Positions 24,558-32,273 of a stretch of 64,000 bases of DNA are shown one piece after another (position 1 is the first letter of the stretch; each line of letters starts with the position of its first letter). Under the pieces are notes generated by a model that had not been told where the DNA came from, ran no database searches, and saw only the letters and a list, made by a program, of their open reading frames with translations. This DNA comes from CAYRGC01 sp964601225. GTDB taxonomy: Bacteria > Patescibacteriota > Gracilibacteria > Peribacterales > Peribacteraceae. The stretch lies in NCBI GenBank assembly GCA_964601225.1, contig CAZRMM010000002.1, positions 54,462 to 118,461 on the forward strand. Direction: 5' to 3'. A program made the translations under genes and the position numbers.

Positions 24558-25376
24558 ATGGCATTTTCCTCGTTCTCCAAGAACGGCGTCCTCCTTCCGA
24601 TAACCGAAGCTACGATTCCCCTCTCGAACATCGAATATGCCTACGGATTCGGTGTCTACGAGACAATTCGCGTTACGGACGCCCATGCATGGTTCCTGGA
24701 TGATCATTTGGACCGTCTCATGCACTCTGCGACGACAATCGAGCTACGGCACCCCTTTGAGCGCTCTGCCATCAAGAAATGGATTTCAGACCTTACAGAA
24801 GCCAATAAAGAAGGTTCCTTTAATCTGAAAATCCTGCTCATTGGTGCCAGAAAACCCGAGGATTGCCTTCTCTTCATCCTGCCGCTTTCTCCCCTCTTCC
24901 CCGACCGCAAGCTCTACCGTGACGGCGCGACAGCATCGACCTTCCGGCACGAGCGCATGTTCCCGCAGGCGAAGATCCTCAACATGTTCCCGAGCTACTA
25001 CGCCTACTCGCGCGCACGGGCGCAGGGACACTACGACGCGCTCTTTGTGAACCGGAACGGCGAAGTGACCGAGGGCACGCGCACGAACGTCTTGGCTATC
25101 CGCGGAAAGACGCTCATCTCGCCGCCGACGGCGGAGATTCTCGAAGGCGTCATGCGCAAGCACGTGCTCGCGTGCGCGAAGGAGAACGGGTACGGGCTTG
25201 TCGAGGAAGCCGTTCCCCTTTCGAGCATCGGTTCGCTCGACGGACTGTTCCTCACAAGCACCTCGAGCAAGATCATGCCGCTCAAGAGCGTGGATGACGT
25301 AAATCTCGCGATTCCGGAGGCACTGAAGGAGCTGATAAAGGCTTTTGACAATTATTTGGAGACGCAGAAACAATAA
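24558..25376 (+). CDS. Class IV (fold type IV) PLP aminotransferase
   Basis: 272-residue member of the BCAT / D-amino-acid aminotransferase / aminodeoxychorismate lyase family. Seen are the N-terminal YAYGFGVYETIRV segment, the catalytic PLP Lys in FPQAKILNMF, the EVTEGTRTNVLAI cofactor-phosphate block, and the C-terminal LTSTSSKIMPL loop. The short length and YETIRV strand fit D-alanine aminotransferase or aminodeoxychorismate lyase as well as a small BCAT, so I do not choose a substrate. A TACACT box (24545-24550) ends 7 nt before the ATG. It is transcribed against the surrounding str genes. Confidence 0.87.
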   Translation: MAFSSFSKNGVLLPITEATIPLSNIEYAYGFGVYETIRVTDAHAWFLDDHLDRLMHSATTIELRHPFERSAIKKWISDLTEANKEGSFNLKILLIGARKPEDCLLFILPLSPLFPDRKLYRDGATASTFRHERMFPQAKILNMFPSYYAYSRARAQGHYDALFVNRNGEVTEGTRTNVLAIRGKTLISPPTAEILEGVMRKHVLACAKENGYGLVEEAVPLSSIGSLDGLFLTSTSSKIMPLKSVDDVNLAIPEALKELIKAFDNYLETQKQ

Positions 25377-25397
25377 ACCGAGAATTGTCATGATGAG

Positions 25398-25430
25398 CGC
25401 AGACGAAGAATCAATGACGGTTCGTCTGCG
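25398..25430. repeat. 10-bp inverted repeat after the aminotransferase gene
   Basis: CGCAGACGAA (25398-25407) and TTCGTCTGCG (25421-25430) are perfectly complementary with a 13-nt loop. There is no T tract, so termination is possible but not shown. Confidence 0.5.
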
Positions 25431-25477
25431 GACGGACCTCAAGCATGAAATTCGCGGATGGGAGACACAACAAATAT

Positions 25478-25500
25478 GAAAACGACGCCTCTCGGCGTCG
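25478..25500 (-). terminator. Terminator of rpsG
   Basis: 7-bp stem CGACGCC (25483-25489)/GGCGTCG (25494-25500), 4-nt loop, followed on the minus strand by TTTTC. It lies 24 nt after the rpsG stop. Confidence 0.8.
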
Positions 25501-25524
25501 CTTTGTCGTCGAAGGGACGAAGGC

Positions 25525-25983
25525 TTACGCCGCCTTGGCGAGGTGGGCGAACGCCTTGTTGGCCTGGGCCATCTTGAGAACGTCCTGCTTCTTTTTGACG
25601 GCGGAACCCTGGTCGGCGGAGGCGTCGAGAAGCTCGAGGGCGAGCTTGTGCGCCATCGGGACGCCCTTGCGGGAGCGGGCGGCATCGAGGATCCAACGAA
25701 TCGAGAGAGCCTGCTGACGACGCGGGGTGACTTCCACCGGCACCTGATACACGGAACCGGCGATACGCTTGGGACGAACTTCGAGCAGCGGAGTGACATT
25801 CAAAAGCGCCTTCTGGAAAACCTCATACGGAGGATCCTTCGTGCGCGTTTTGATGATCTCGAGAGCATCGGCGAAAATCTTGCGGGCGATCGTCTTCTTT
25901 CCACCGTGCATGAGGCAGTTCACGAACTTCTCCTGGAGAGGGTCGCTACCGGTGGGGATGAAGGGCTTAACGGGGCGGGCCAT
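25525..25983 (-). CDS. rpsG: 30S ribosomal protein S7
   Basis: 152-residue S7 that nucleates the 30S head by binding 16S rRNA. Conserved features are KFVNCLMHGGKKTIA near the N-terminus, the beta-hairpin VGGxxYQVPVEV-type segment (RIAGSVYQVPVEVTPRRQQALSIRW) and the C-terminal AHKLALELLDA and FAHLAKAA helices. It lies downstream of rpsL on the same strand, across a 117-bp gap containing a heptamer hairpin array. No Shine-Dalgarno precedes the ATG (CTCATC context). Confidence 0.98.
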   Translation of the reverse strand: MARPVKPFIPTGSDPLQEKFVNCLMHGGKKTIARKIFADALEIIKTRTKDPPYEVFQKALLNVTPLLEVRPKRIAGSVYQVPVEVTPRRQQALSIRWILDAARSRKGVPMAHKLALELLDASADQGSAVKKKQDVLKMAQANKAFAHLAKAA

Positions 25984-26010
25984 GATGAGGTTAAGAGAGG
26001 AGTGGGAAAG

Positions 26011-26103
26011 TTTTTAGTTTTTAGTTTGTAGTTTGTAGTACGGAAACCTATGGAGAGTGACGATCAGTGGCACTAAAAACTACAAACTACCAACTAAAAA
26101 CTA
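26011..26103. repeat. Heptamer hairpin array A (rpsL-rpsG gap)
   Basis: The left arm has four 7-bp units (TTTTTAG twice, TTTGTAG twice; 26011-26038). The right arm has CTAAAAA, CTACAAA, CTACCAA, CTAAAAA and CTA (26073-26103), the reverse complement in pattern. The last CTA is the rpsL stop codon read on the minus strand. Confidence 0.9.
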
Positions 26104-26526
26104 CTTCGAGGCCTTGGGCTTCTTGGCTCCGTAGAGCGAGCGACCCTGCTTGCGATCGCGCACGCCTTCGGTGTCGAGAATGCCACGGACGATGTGGTAG
26201 CGCACGCCGGGAAGGTCTTTGACGCGGCCGCCGCGGACGAGGACCACGGAGTGCTCCTGGAGGTTGTGACCCTCACCCATAATGTACGCCTTCACCTCTT
26301 TTCCGTTGACGAGACGAACACGGGCGATTTTGCGAAGAGCGGAGTTCGGTTTCTTCGGCGTCATCGTCGTGACCTTCACGCACACGCCGCGCTTGAAGGG
26401 GTTACCGCTCGGCATCTTCACCGCATGCATCTTGAGCGCATTCCAGCCTTCCTGCAGGGCAGGAGCCTTGGACTTGGCGCGATTGCTCTTGCGGGAGCGG
26501 CGGACGAGTTGGTTGATGGTAGGCAT
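26101..26526 (-). CDS. rpsL: 30S ribosomal protein S12, with an internal insertion
   Basis: Decoding-centre protein. Standard blocks are present: MPTINQLVRRSRKSNRAKSKAPAL, KRGVCVKVTTMTPKKPNSALRK, GEGHNLQEHSVVLVRGGRVKDLPGVRYHIVRG, DRKQGRSLYG. At 141 residues it is about 17 longer than the usual 124. The extra residues are an insertion (QEGWNALKMHAVKMPSGNPF) between PAL and KRGVC, where E. coli has only a few residues. The two Lys positions linked to streptomycin response (PKKPNSA and GRVKDLP) are unchanged. The TAG stop is part of heptamer array A. Confidence 0.98.
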   Translation of the reverse strand: MPTINQLVRRSRKSNRAKSKAPALQEGWNALKMHAVKMPSGNPFKRGVCVKVTTMTPKKPNSALRKIARVRLVNGKEVKAYIMGEGHNLQEHSVVLVRGGRVKDLPGVRYHIVRGILDTEGVRDRKQGRSLYGAKKPKASK

Positions 26527-26580
26527 AAAGGCGTCGAATGGTAGTCGTTTCGCAGTGAGAAGTAAAGGGAGGACGGGGAG

Positions 26581-26670
26581 AGTTACGGGGGACGGGTTGC
26601 GGGTTTCGAGGGGAGTATTTGGGCTTCGGCTAGCGTTTTCTCGTAACTCGCAACTCGAAACCCGAAACTG
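26581..26670. repeat. Heptamer hairpin array B (rpoC-rpsL gap)
   Basis: Left arm AGTTACG, GGGGACG, GGTTGCG, GGTTTCG (26581-26608). Right arm CTCGTAA, CTCGCAA, CTCGAAA, CCCGAAA, CTG (26640-26670), complementary in pattern and directly abutting the rpoC stop codon (26671). Confidence 0.9.
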
Positions 26671-29600
26671 TTAGGCGACTTCTTCCTCCCCTTCGACGGC
26701 CTCGCCGCGCTCCGCGAGGTAGCGCTTGCGGTAGACCTCGCCGGTGGGGATGAGACGGCCGATAATGACATTTTCCTTGAGACCCTTGAGAAGATCGATA
26801 CGACGGGTAGTGGCGGCCTCCACGAGCACGCGGATCGTCTCCTGGAAAGAGGCGCCGGCGAGCCAGCTGTCGGTAGCGAGGGCTACGCGGGTGATACCGA
26901 GGAGCAGCTGCTCGTAGGTGGCTCCGCGGGACTTCTTGTCCTCCTTGGCAAGACGATCGTTCTCGTAAAGGATTTCACCCATATCGGCGATCTCTCCCGG
27001 GAGGAACTTCGTATCGCCGGAGTCGATGACGCGGACCTTGCTAAACATCTTCTTCACGATGATCTCAAGGTGCTTGTCGTTGATCGTCTGACCCTGGGAC
27101 GCGTAAATGTGCTGGACCTCCTGCACGACGTAGTTCTGGACCGCGTACGTCCCCTTCTTCTCGAGGAGTTCCTGGAGGTTGTAGTGGCCTGCATTGAGCG
27201 CATGACCGGCCTCCACGAAGCTGCCCGTTTTTACGAGAAGCGAATCGCGGGGACCGAACTCGTACGTACGCTCCTGGATCTCGTTGTGGCGGACCTTCAC
27301 GAGACCGCGTTCGATGGAGCTGATCTTGCCCGAGATCGTAGCCTTGATCGTGGACTTATCCGTGGAGGACTTGGCGATGATGGAACGCTCGGCGACCTCG
27401 TCATCCTTCTTTACGACGACCTGGTATCCGGACGGAATGAAGTAACTGTCCTCTCCCGGCTGCTCGGCGACGACATGGACGAACGCGTGACCGCCCTGGT
27501 GGCTGACCTTCACGCGACCCGTGATATCCGAAAGGGTCGCTGGCGTGCGCGGGGAACGGGCCTCGAAGAGCTCCTCGACGCGCGTAAGACCCTGCGTGAT
27601 GTCGGCGCCTTCCGCGACTCCACCCATGTGGAAGGTACGCATGGTGAGCTGAGTACCCGGCTCGCCGATACTCTGGGCGGCGATGATGCCGACCGGCGTT
27701 CCGATTTTCACGGTCTTGTTATTGGCGAGGTCGCGGCCGTAGCACTTAAGACAAATGCCTCCGCGGGTGCGGCAGGTCATGATGGAGCGCACGGCGACTT
27801 CGCTTACTTTCTCCTTCTTGATGATGTCCAACATATCGGCATCGATCTCCGCGTCGCGCTTGGCGACAGTCTTGCCGTTGACGACAAGGTCCACGCCGAG
27901 CGAGCGGCCGAAGAGGCGGCTCTCGAACTTCTCGCCGATCCTCTCGGAATCGGCACGGGTGATCATGTGCACGTCGGTTCCGCCGCAATCCTCCTCGCGG
28001 ATGATGACGTCCTGAACGGCGTCGACGAGGCGGCGCGTGAGGTAACCGGCCTCGGCGGTCTTGAGAGCCGTGTCGGACTTACCCTTGCGTCCACCGTGCG
28101 TAGCGGTGAAGTACTCGAGAACGGAGAAACCTCCTTTCAGGTTGCTCTGAACGGGAAGCTCGATGGTGTGACCGGACGGGTCGGCGACGAGACCCTTCAT
28201 ACCGGCGAGCTGCGTGACCTGACCCCAGTTGCCACGGGCACCGGAATCGATCACGTAGGTAATGTCGTTCTCCGGGTAGCGGTTGAACTCCTGAATCATC
28301 GCCGACGTCACCTCGTTCTTGGTCTTCGACCAGATACGGATAGCGTGACTGTAGCGCTCGTCGGCGGTGACAAGACCCTTCCAGTAGAAGTTGTTGATGG
28401 TGCGAATCTTCTCGTTTGCTTCGTCGAGCAGCTTCTGTCGCTCGGCCGGAACGAGGATGTCGTTGGCGGAAATGGAAACTCCGGACAAAGTGACGTAATC
28501 GAAACCGAGCGTCTTGATGCGATCCGCAAGAGCGACTGTCTCCTCGCGACCCATCACTTCGAGAGAACGGGCGATGAGATCGGAAAGATTTCTCTTCTTC
28601 ATCGTATCGTTAATGAGTCCGAGCTTCGGCGGAACGATCTCCTGGAACTTAAGACGGCCGACCGAAGTTTCGATGATCGATGGCTTGTCTCCCGGAAGAG
28701 CGAAACGGACATTGATCTTGGCCTGAAGATCGACAATACCGCTGTCGTGTGCCAAAAACGCTTCGGCAGGAGATGCGAACGTCATGCCGTGACCCTTCTT
28801 GCCGTCGTGAACGCGGGTGAGATAGTAGCAACCGAGCACCATGTCCTGGATCGGGTTGATGATCGGCTCGCCGGCGGAGGGCTTGAGGACGTTATTGACC
28901 GCGGCCATCATGTCGCGCGCTTCGTCCTGTGCCTTCTCGGAAAGCGGGACGTGCACGGCCATCTGGTCACCGTCGAAGTCGGCGTTGAAAGCGGCGCAAA
29001 CGAGCGGGTGCAACTGGATGGCGAGGCCTTCCACAAGCACCGGCATGAACGCCTGAATACCGAGACGGTGGAGCGTCGGCGCGCGGTTCAAGAGCACGTA
29101 CTTGTTGTGGATCACCTCCTCGAGAATGTCCCACACTTCCTTGGCGGAGTCCTGGATCAAGCGCTCGGCGGCCTTCACGTTGTGCGCGAGTTCGTCGCGG
29201 ATAATGCGGCCGATGACGAACGGCTTGAAGAGCTTCATCGCCATTTCCTTCGGCAGACCGCACTGGGTGAGCTTGAGGTGAGGACCGACGACGATAACGG
29301 AACGGCCGGAGTAATCGACGCGCTTGCCGAGGAGGTTCTGTCGGAAACGACCCTGTTTGCCCTTGAGCATGTCCGAGAGCGAACGGAGTTTTCGGCGATC
29401 TCCCGCGGTAAATAAGGTCTTTCCTGCGCGCGCTGAGTTATTGAGAAGCGTATCGACCGCCTCCTGCAACATGCGCTTCTCGTTGCGGCAGATCACTTCC
29501 GGGGCACCGATGCTCATGAGTTTCTTGAGACGGTTGTTTCGGTTGATGACACGGCGATAGAGATCGTTGAGATCCGATGCCGCAAAGCGGCCTCCGTCAA

Positions 29601-30552
29601 GCTGCACCATCGGGCGAAGATCCGGCGGAATGACGGGGAGGCGCGTGAGAATCGTCCACTCCGGCTTGATGCTGGACTGCGCGAGCGAACTGACGAGCTT
29701 GATGCGCTTCATGACCTTCTTCAGCTTCTGACCGGCACTCTGCTCGCGCTCCTTGTGAAGACCATCGATCATGGAGGTAAGGTCCACGGACTCGATGATC
29801 TCCTTCAGGGATTCCGCACCCGTTCCTGCGCGGAAGATATGACCGAATTTCATGTTCATTTCACGGAACTTCAGTTCCGAGAGAACGGCGCCCGTGCGGA
29901 GGTTCTTGATGTCGTCGAGAGCATCTTTGTGGTTCTGCTTGAGGGCCTCAAGCTTTTGAGCGGCCTCCTTCTCGAGTGCGTCGAGCTGAGCACGAGTGGC
30001 CTTGGCCTCTTCCATCTTCTCTTTTTCCTGCTCAAAATCGCGCTTCAGCTGATTTTTTCGCTGATCCATCATCTGATCCACCTCCTTCTCCGCCTCCTTT
30101 TTGGCATCCTCATCGACCTGAATGACGATGTAGGCCGCGAAGTAGACGATCTGCTCGAGCGTCTTGATCGGGAGATCAAGAAGCAAACCGATGCGGGACG
30201 GCGACGAGCGGAGGAACCAAATGTGCGTGACCGGAACAGCCAAGTTGATATGGCCCATGCGCTCGCGGCGGACGATGCTGCGCGTCACTTCGACGCCGCA
30301 CTTCTCACAGACGACGCCCGCGTAGCGGACGCCCTTGTACTTGCCACAGAAGCACTGGAAGTTCTTCGTGGGACCGAAGATGCGCTCGCAGAAGAGGCCG
30401 TCGGGTTCGGCGCGCTGGGTGCGGTAGTTGACGGTTTCGGCCTTGGTGACCTCGCCGCGCGACCACGCGAGCATGTCCTCCGGGCTCGCGATCGAGAGCG
30501 CGACGGCGTCGAAGGAATCGGTGGCGGCGGACTTTTGGTGCGGGAACGGCAT
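26671..30552 (-). CDS. rpoC: DNA-directed RNA polymerase subunit beta-prime
   Basis: 1293 residues, full length. The N-terminal zinc site is FQCFCGKYKG-VVCEKCGVEV (about 68-90). The catalytic NADFDGDQM that holds the active-site magnesium is near residue 521. The second zinc site is MTCRTRGGICLKCYGRDL (about 925). Bridge-helix and trigger-loop blocks follow. A lysine/glutamate-rich coiled-coil segment (about 150-235, EKEVDQMMDQRKNQLKRDFE) sits in the clamp region. rpoB is not next to it; the usual rpoB-rpoC linkage is broken here. The promoter is uncertain; a TAGAAT box at 30761-30766 would give a leader of about 200 nt. Confidence 0.98.
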   Translation of the reverse strand: MPFPHQKSAATDSFDAVALSIASPEDMLAWSRGEVTKAETVNYRTQRAEPDGLFCERIFGPTKNFQCFCGKYKGVRYAGVVCEKCGVEVTRSIVRRERMGHINLAVPVTHIWFLRSSPSRIGLLLDLPIKTLEQIVYFAAYIVIQVDEDAKKEAEKEVDQMMDQRKNQLKRDFEQEKEKMEEAKATRAQLDALEKEAAQKLEALKQNHKDALDDIKNLRTGAVLSELKFREMNMKFGHIFRAGTGAESLKEIIESVDLTSMIDGLHKEREQSAGQKLKKVMKRIKLVSSLAQSSIKPEWTILTRLPVIPPDLRPMVQLDGGRFAASDLNDLYRRVINRNNRLKKLMSIGAPEVICRNEKRMLQEAVDTLLNNSARAGKTLFTAGDRRKLRSLSDMLKGKQGRFRQNLLGKRVDYSGRSVIVVGPHLKLTQCGLPKEMAMKLFKPFVIGRIIRDELAHNVKAAERLIQDSAKEVWDILEEVIHNKYVLLNRAPTLHRLGIQAFMPVLVEGLAIQLHPLVCAAFNADFDGDQMAVHVPLSEKAQDEARDMMAAVNNVLKPSAGEPIINPIQDMVLGCYYLTRVHDGKKGHGMTFASPAEAFLAHDSGIVDLQAKINVRFALPGDKPSIIETSVGRLKFQEIVPPKLGLINDTMKKRNLSDLIARSLEVMGREETVALADRIKTLGFDYVTLSGVSISANDILVPAERQKLLDEANEKIRTINNFYWKGLVTADERYSHAIRIWSKTKNEVTSAMIQEFNRYPENDITYVIDSGARGNWGQVTQLAGMKGLVADPSGHTIELPVQSNLKGGFSVLEYFTATHGGRKGKSDTALKTAEAGYLTRRLVDAVQDVIIREEDCGGTDVHMITRADSERIGEKFESRLFGRSLGVDLVVNGKTVAKRDAEIDADMLDIIKKEKVSEVAVRSIMTCRTRGGICLKCYGRDLANNKTVKIGTPVGIIAAQSIGEPGTQLTMRTFHMGGVAEGADITQGLTRVEELFEARSPRTPATLSDITGRVKVSHQGGHAFVHVVAEQPGEDSYFIPSGYQVVVKKDDEVAERSIIAKSSTDKSTIKATISGKISSIERGLVKVRHNEIQERTYEFGPRDSLLVKTGSFVEAGHALNAGHYNLQELLEKKGTYAVQNYVVQEVQHIYASQGQTINDKHLEIIVKKMFSKVRVIDSGDTKFLPGEIADMGEILYENDRLAKEDKKSRGATYEQLLLGITRVALATDSWLAGASFQETIRVLVEAATTRRIDLLKGLKENVIIGRLIPTGEVYRKRYLAERGEAVEGEEEVA

Positions 30553-30577
30553 TGTCGCTGCGGGTGAAGGAAGTGAA

Positions 30578-30626
30578 GGGACTAGGGACTGGTTACTAGT
30601 TACTCGTTATTGGTTACTGGTTGCCT
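30578..30626. repeat. Heptamer tandem array C (rpoC 5' side)
   Basis: Exactly seven 7-bp units without gaps: GGGACTA, GGGACTG, GTTACTA, GTTACTC, GTTATTG, GTTACTG, GTTGCCT. It ends 25 nt upstream of the rpoC start codon. No complementary arm is adjacent. Confidence 0.9.
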
Positions 30627-30803
30627 GATGATGGAAAGAGAAGGAGAGATTTTTGGCTTAGGGAAGCCATATTTTTCCGTTTCGATCACATACGAGAATG
30701 CGCTCCCCCTCCTGGTGCGGTCGTCTGACCCGCGGGAGGGAGAACGATGATGACGGGGAAATTCTAGTCAAAAAGCGGGAGAATGCAAGAGGAATGGCGA
30801 GAA

Positions 30804-30878
30804 AGTTCCGGGTGTCGGGTTGCGGGTTTCAAAAAATTCTGGAGGCATGCGATCCTCGCAACGCGAAACTCGAAACTC
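30804..30878. repeat. Heptamer hairpin array D
   Basis: Left arm AGTTCCG, GGTGTCG, GGTTGCG, GGTTTCA (30804-30831). Right arm CTCGCAA, CGCGAAA, CTCGAAA, CTC (30855-30878), complementary in pattern, 2 nt from the stop codon of the minus-strand lipoprotein gene. Confidence 0.88.
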
Positions 30879-30880
30879 AT

Positions 30881-31219
30881 TCAATGGCTACTCGCACTCG
30901 AAGCCGTCCCTGTGCCATACACCGTCCCTTCGACCACTTTCGCGCCTTCCTTGATCGCATCGATTCCGTTTTTGACCTGGTCGATCCCCTTCTTCGCCTG
31001 ATCGACCGTGCTGGATACCGTCCCGACGGTCTTCTTCACCGTATCGATCCCCTGCTTCCCGAGCTCGACCGTATCACGCAGCGTACCCGGGATATCCCGA
31101 AGGGAACCGCTTGCGGCGCGCACGAACTTTTCGGTATCGATCCGGACCTGTGTGACATCTGCGCCGGCGCAAGCGGAAAGCAAAAGGACCGTCCCGATGA
31201 TGAACCGGGGCTTCATCAT
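30881..31219 (-). CDS. Small lipoprotein with helical body (112 aa)
   Basis: Lipoprotein signal MMKPRFIIGTVLLLSAC (lipobox LSAC, Cys at about residue 17). The mature part has repeated amphipathic helices (TVKKTVGTVSSTVDQAKKG, GIDQVKNGIDAIKEGAK) with 7- and 11-residue periodicity, similar to secreted helical or apolipoprotein-like repeats. No named family. The start is set by the signal peptide; ATGs at 31219 and 31216 are equivalent. It follows the zinc-ribbon gene with one base between stop and start, so the two are coupled. Confidence 0.72.
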   Translation of the reverse strand: MMKPRFIIGTVLLLSACAGADVTQVRIDTEKFVRAASGSLRDIPGTLRDTVELGKQGIDTVKKTVGTVSSTVDQAKKGIDQVKNGIDAIKEGAKVVEGTVYGTGTASSASSH

Positions 31220-31220
31220 G

Positions 31221-31580
31221 TCATGCGGATACGGAATCGTCGTGTTTCCCGGAATACTTTTTAAACAGCGCTTCAAACGATCCCCCGCTCTGCTCGAGAC
31301 CCTTATGCAGCTGGGCGATCTCGTCTTCCTTGAGATGAAGGGTGGAAGAGGCATTGACCATCTTATCATCGGTCTTGGCGGTGGCAGCGCCTTGGAGCGT
31401 GGCGTGCAGAACGATGAACGCGTCGCACGTTTCGCAACGAAGCTGCAGAATGAGAAAATTGTCTCCCGCGACGCGCACGGACGCGAAATCGATGGGCACC
31501 TTCTTGCCGCACTGCGGGCAGCGCATCTGCTGCTCGATGCGTCGGATGATCTGCTGGAGCGTATGCGGGTCGAGTTCCAT
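31221..31580 (-). CDS. Zinc-ribbon-like protein (119 aa)
   Basis: Cytoplasmic protein with two CxxC half-sites, MRCPQCGKK (about 19-27) and LRCETCDA (about 49-56), separated by a beta segment, typical of a zinc ribbon. The C-terminal half is helical and charged (LKEDEIAQLHKGLEQSGGS). Function unknown. TATACT (31587-31592) is followed by six C residues and then the ATG, so the transcript should be leaderless. It is the first gene of a two-gene unit with the lipoprotein. Confidence 0.72.
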   Translation of the reverse strand: MELDPHTLQQIIRRIEQQMRCPQCGKKVPIDFASVRVAGDNFLILQLRCETCDAFIVLHATLQGAATAKTDDKMVNASSTLHLKEDEIAQLHKGLEQSGGSFEALFKKYSGKHDDSVSA

Positions 31581-31641
31581 GGGGGGAGTATACGCCTGTG
31601 ACGGTCGGAGGGGTTCATTTTTCCATGTTTTCTCCAGGAAA

Positions 31642-31714
31642 GGGACTGGGGACTAGGAACTGGGGACTAGTAATACGGAACTTCTAGTCCCTAATCCCCA
31701 GTTCCTTGTTCCTC
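31642..31714. repeat. Heptamer hairpin array E
   Basis: Left arm GGGACTG, GGGACTA, GGAACTG, GGGACTA (31642-31669). Right arm CTAGTCC, CTAATCC, CCAGTTC, CTTGTTC, CTC (31684-31714), complementary in pattern. It ends 6 nt from the stop codon of the next minus-strand gene. Confidence 0.9.
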
Positions 31715-31720
31715 TCTTCC

Positions 31721-32230
31721 TCACCACAACCTCACCGTCTCCTTTTGCAGGAGGATCGACTGCTCCTGCTTTTCCTCGGTATCGAGACGCAGATCGACAA
31801 ACGTCAGGAGAACACTGCCGCTTCCCCGCGCTCGTACGGACAGAGTCGAAGGCCGATCGGTCAAAAAAGAAAGGCGCGAGTTCGCGGGAAGAGACCAGCG
31901 AAGGCGACCGGGAATATCTTCTGTCCTCCCCACAGAACCGATGGTCGTCCCGCGCACTTCACGCATGACCCATGCCGCGGGAACGGTGAACGAAACAGGA
32001 TCTACGTCCGTGCGGAACTCCAGCATCTCCGCATTCGGCTTGGAAGCGCGGAGAATTCCTATTTTTGTCGCTCCGCCGTGCCCGATGATGACGAGTGCCT
32101 CCGACCGCAGGACGGGCTGCCGCACCGCAGAGGACACGATCGACTTTCCGGGGACAAACACCCCGAGCACGAGGAGAAAAAGCGCAGCGGTAAAGGTTCT
32201 TCTATGGGCCGACGCCGTGGCTCGAGGCAT
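31721..32230 (-). CDS. Secreted or N-anchored protein of unknown function (169 aa)
   Basis: The N-terminal signal/anchor MPRATASAHRRTFTAALFLLVLGVFVPG is followed by a beta-rich domain (ALVIIGHGGATKIGILRA, VDPVSFTVPAAWVMREV, SVLLTFVDLRLDTEEK). No Cys in the mature part, unlike its giant neighbours. No family recognised. A TACGCT box at 32240-32245 ends 9 nt before the ATG, a near-leaderless arrangement. It is the last minus-strand gene before the giant-protein block and may belong functionally to it. Confidence 0.68.
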   Translation of the reverse strand: MPRATASAHRRTFTAALFLLVLGVFVPGKSIVSSAVRQPVLRSEALVIIGHGGATKIGILRASKPNAEMLEFRTDVDPVSFTVPAAWVMREVRGTTIGSVGRTEDIPGRLRWSLPANSRLSFLTDRPSTLSVRARGSGSVLLTFVDLRLDTEEKQEQSILLQKETVRLW

Positions 32231-32273
32231 AGGAAAGCTAGCGTACCCGAATCCCCCGAAAAGTCATGCCCGG

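Larger units (their letters stand above)
30553..30880. other. 328-bp intergenic region upstream of rpoC
   Basis: No gene seen. It contains heptamer array C (30578-30626), a small hairpin (GGCTT 30655-30659/AAGCC 30664-30668), an A/T-rich patch, a TAGAAT-like -10 on the minus strand at 30761-30766, and heptamer array D (30804-30878) next to the stop codon of the lipoprotein gene. Confidence 0.8.

Noticed and set aside
25478..31714. CRISPR array or insertion-sequence remnants for the repeated intergenic sequences
   Set aside because: Units are 7 bp without spacers, there are no cas or transposase genes, no target duplications and no 20-50 bp repeat/spacer structure.
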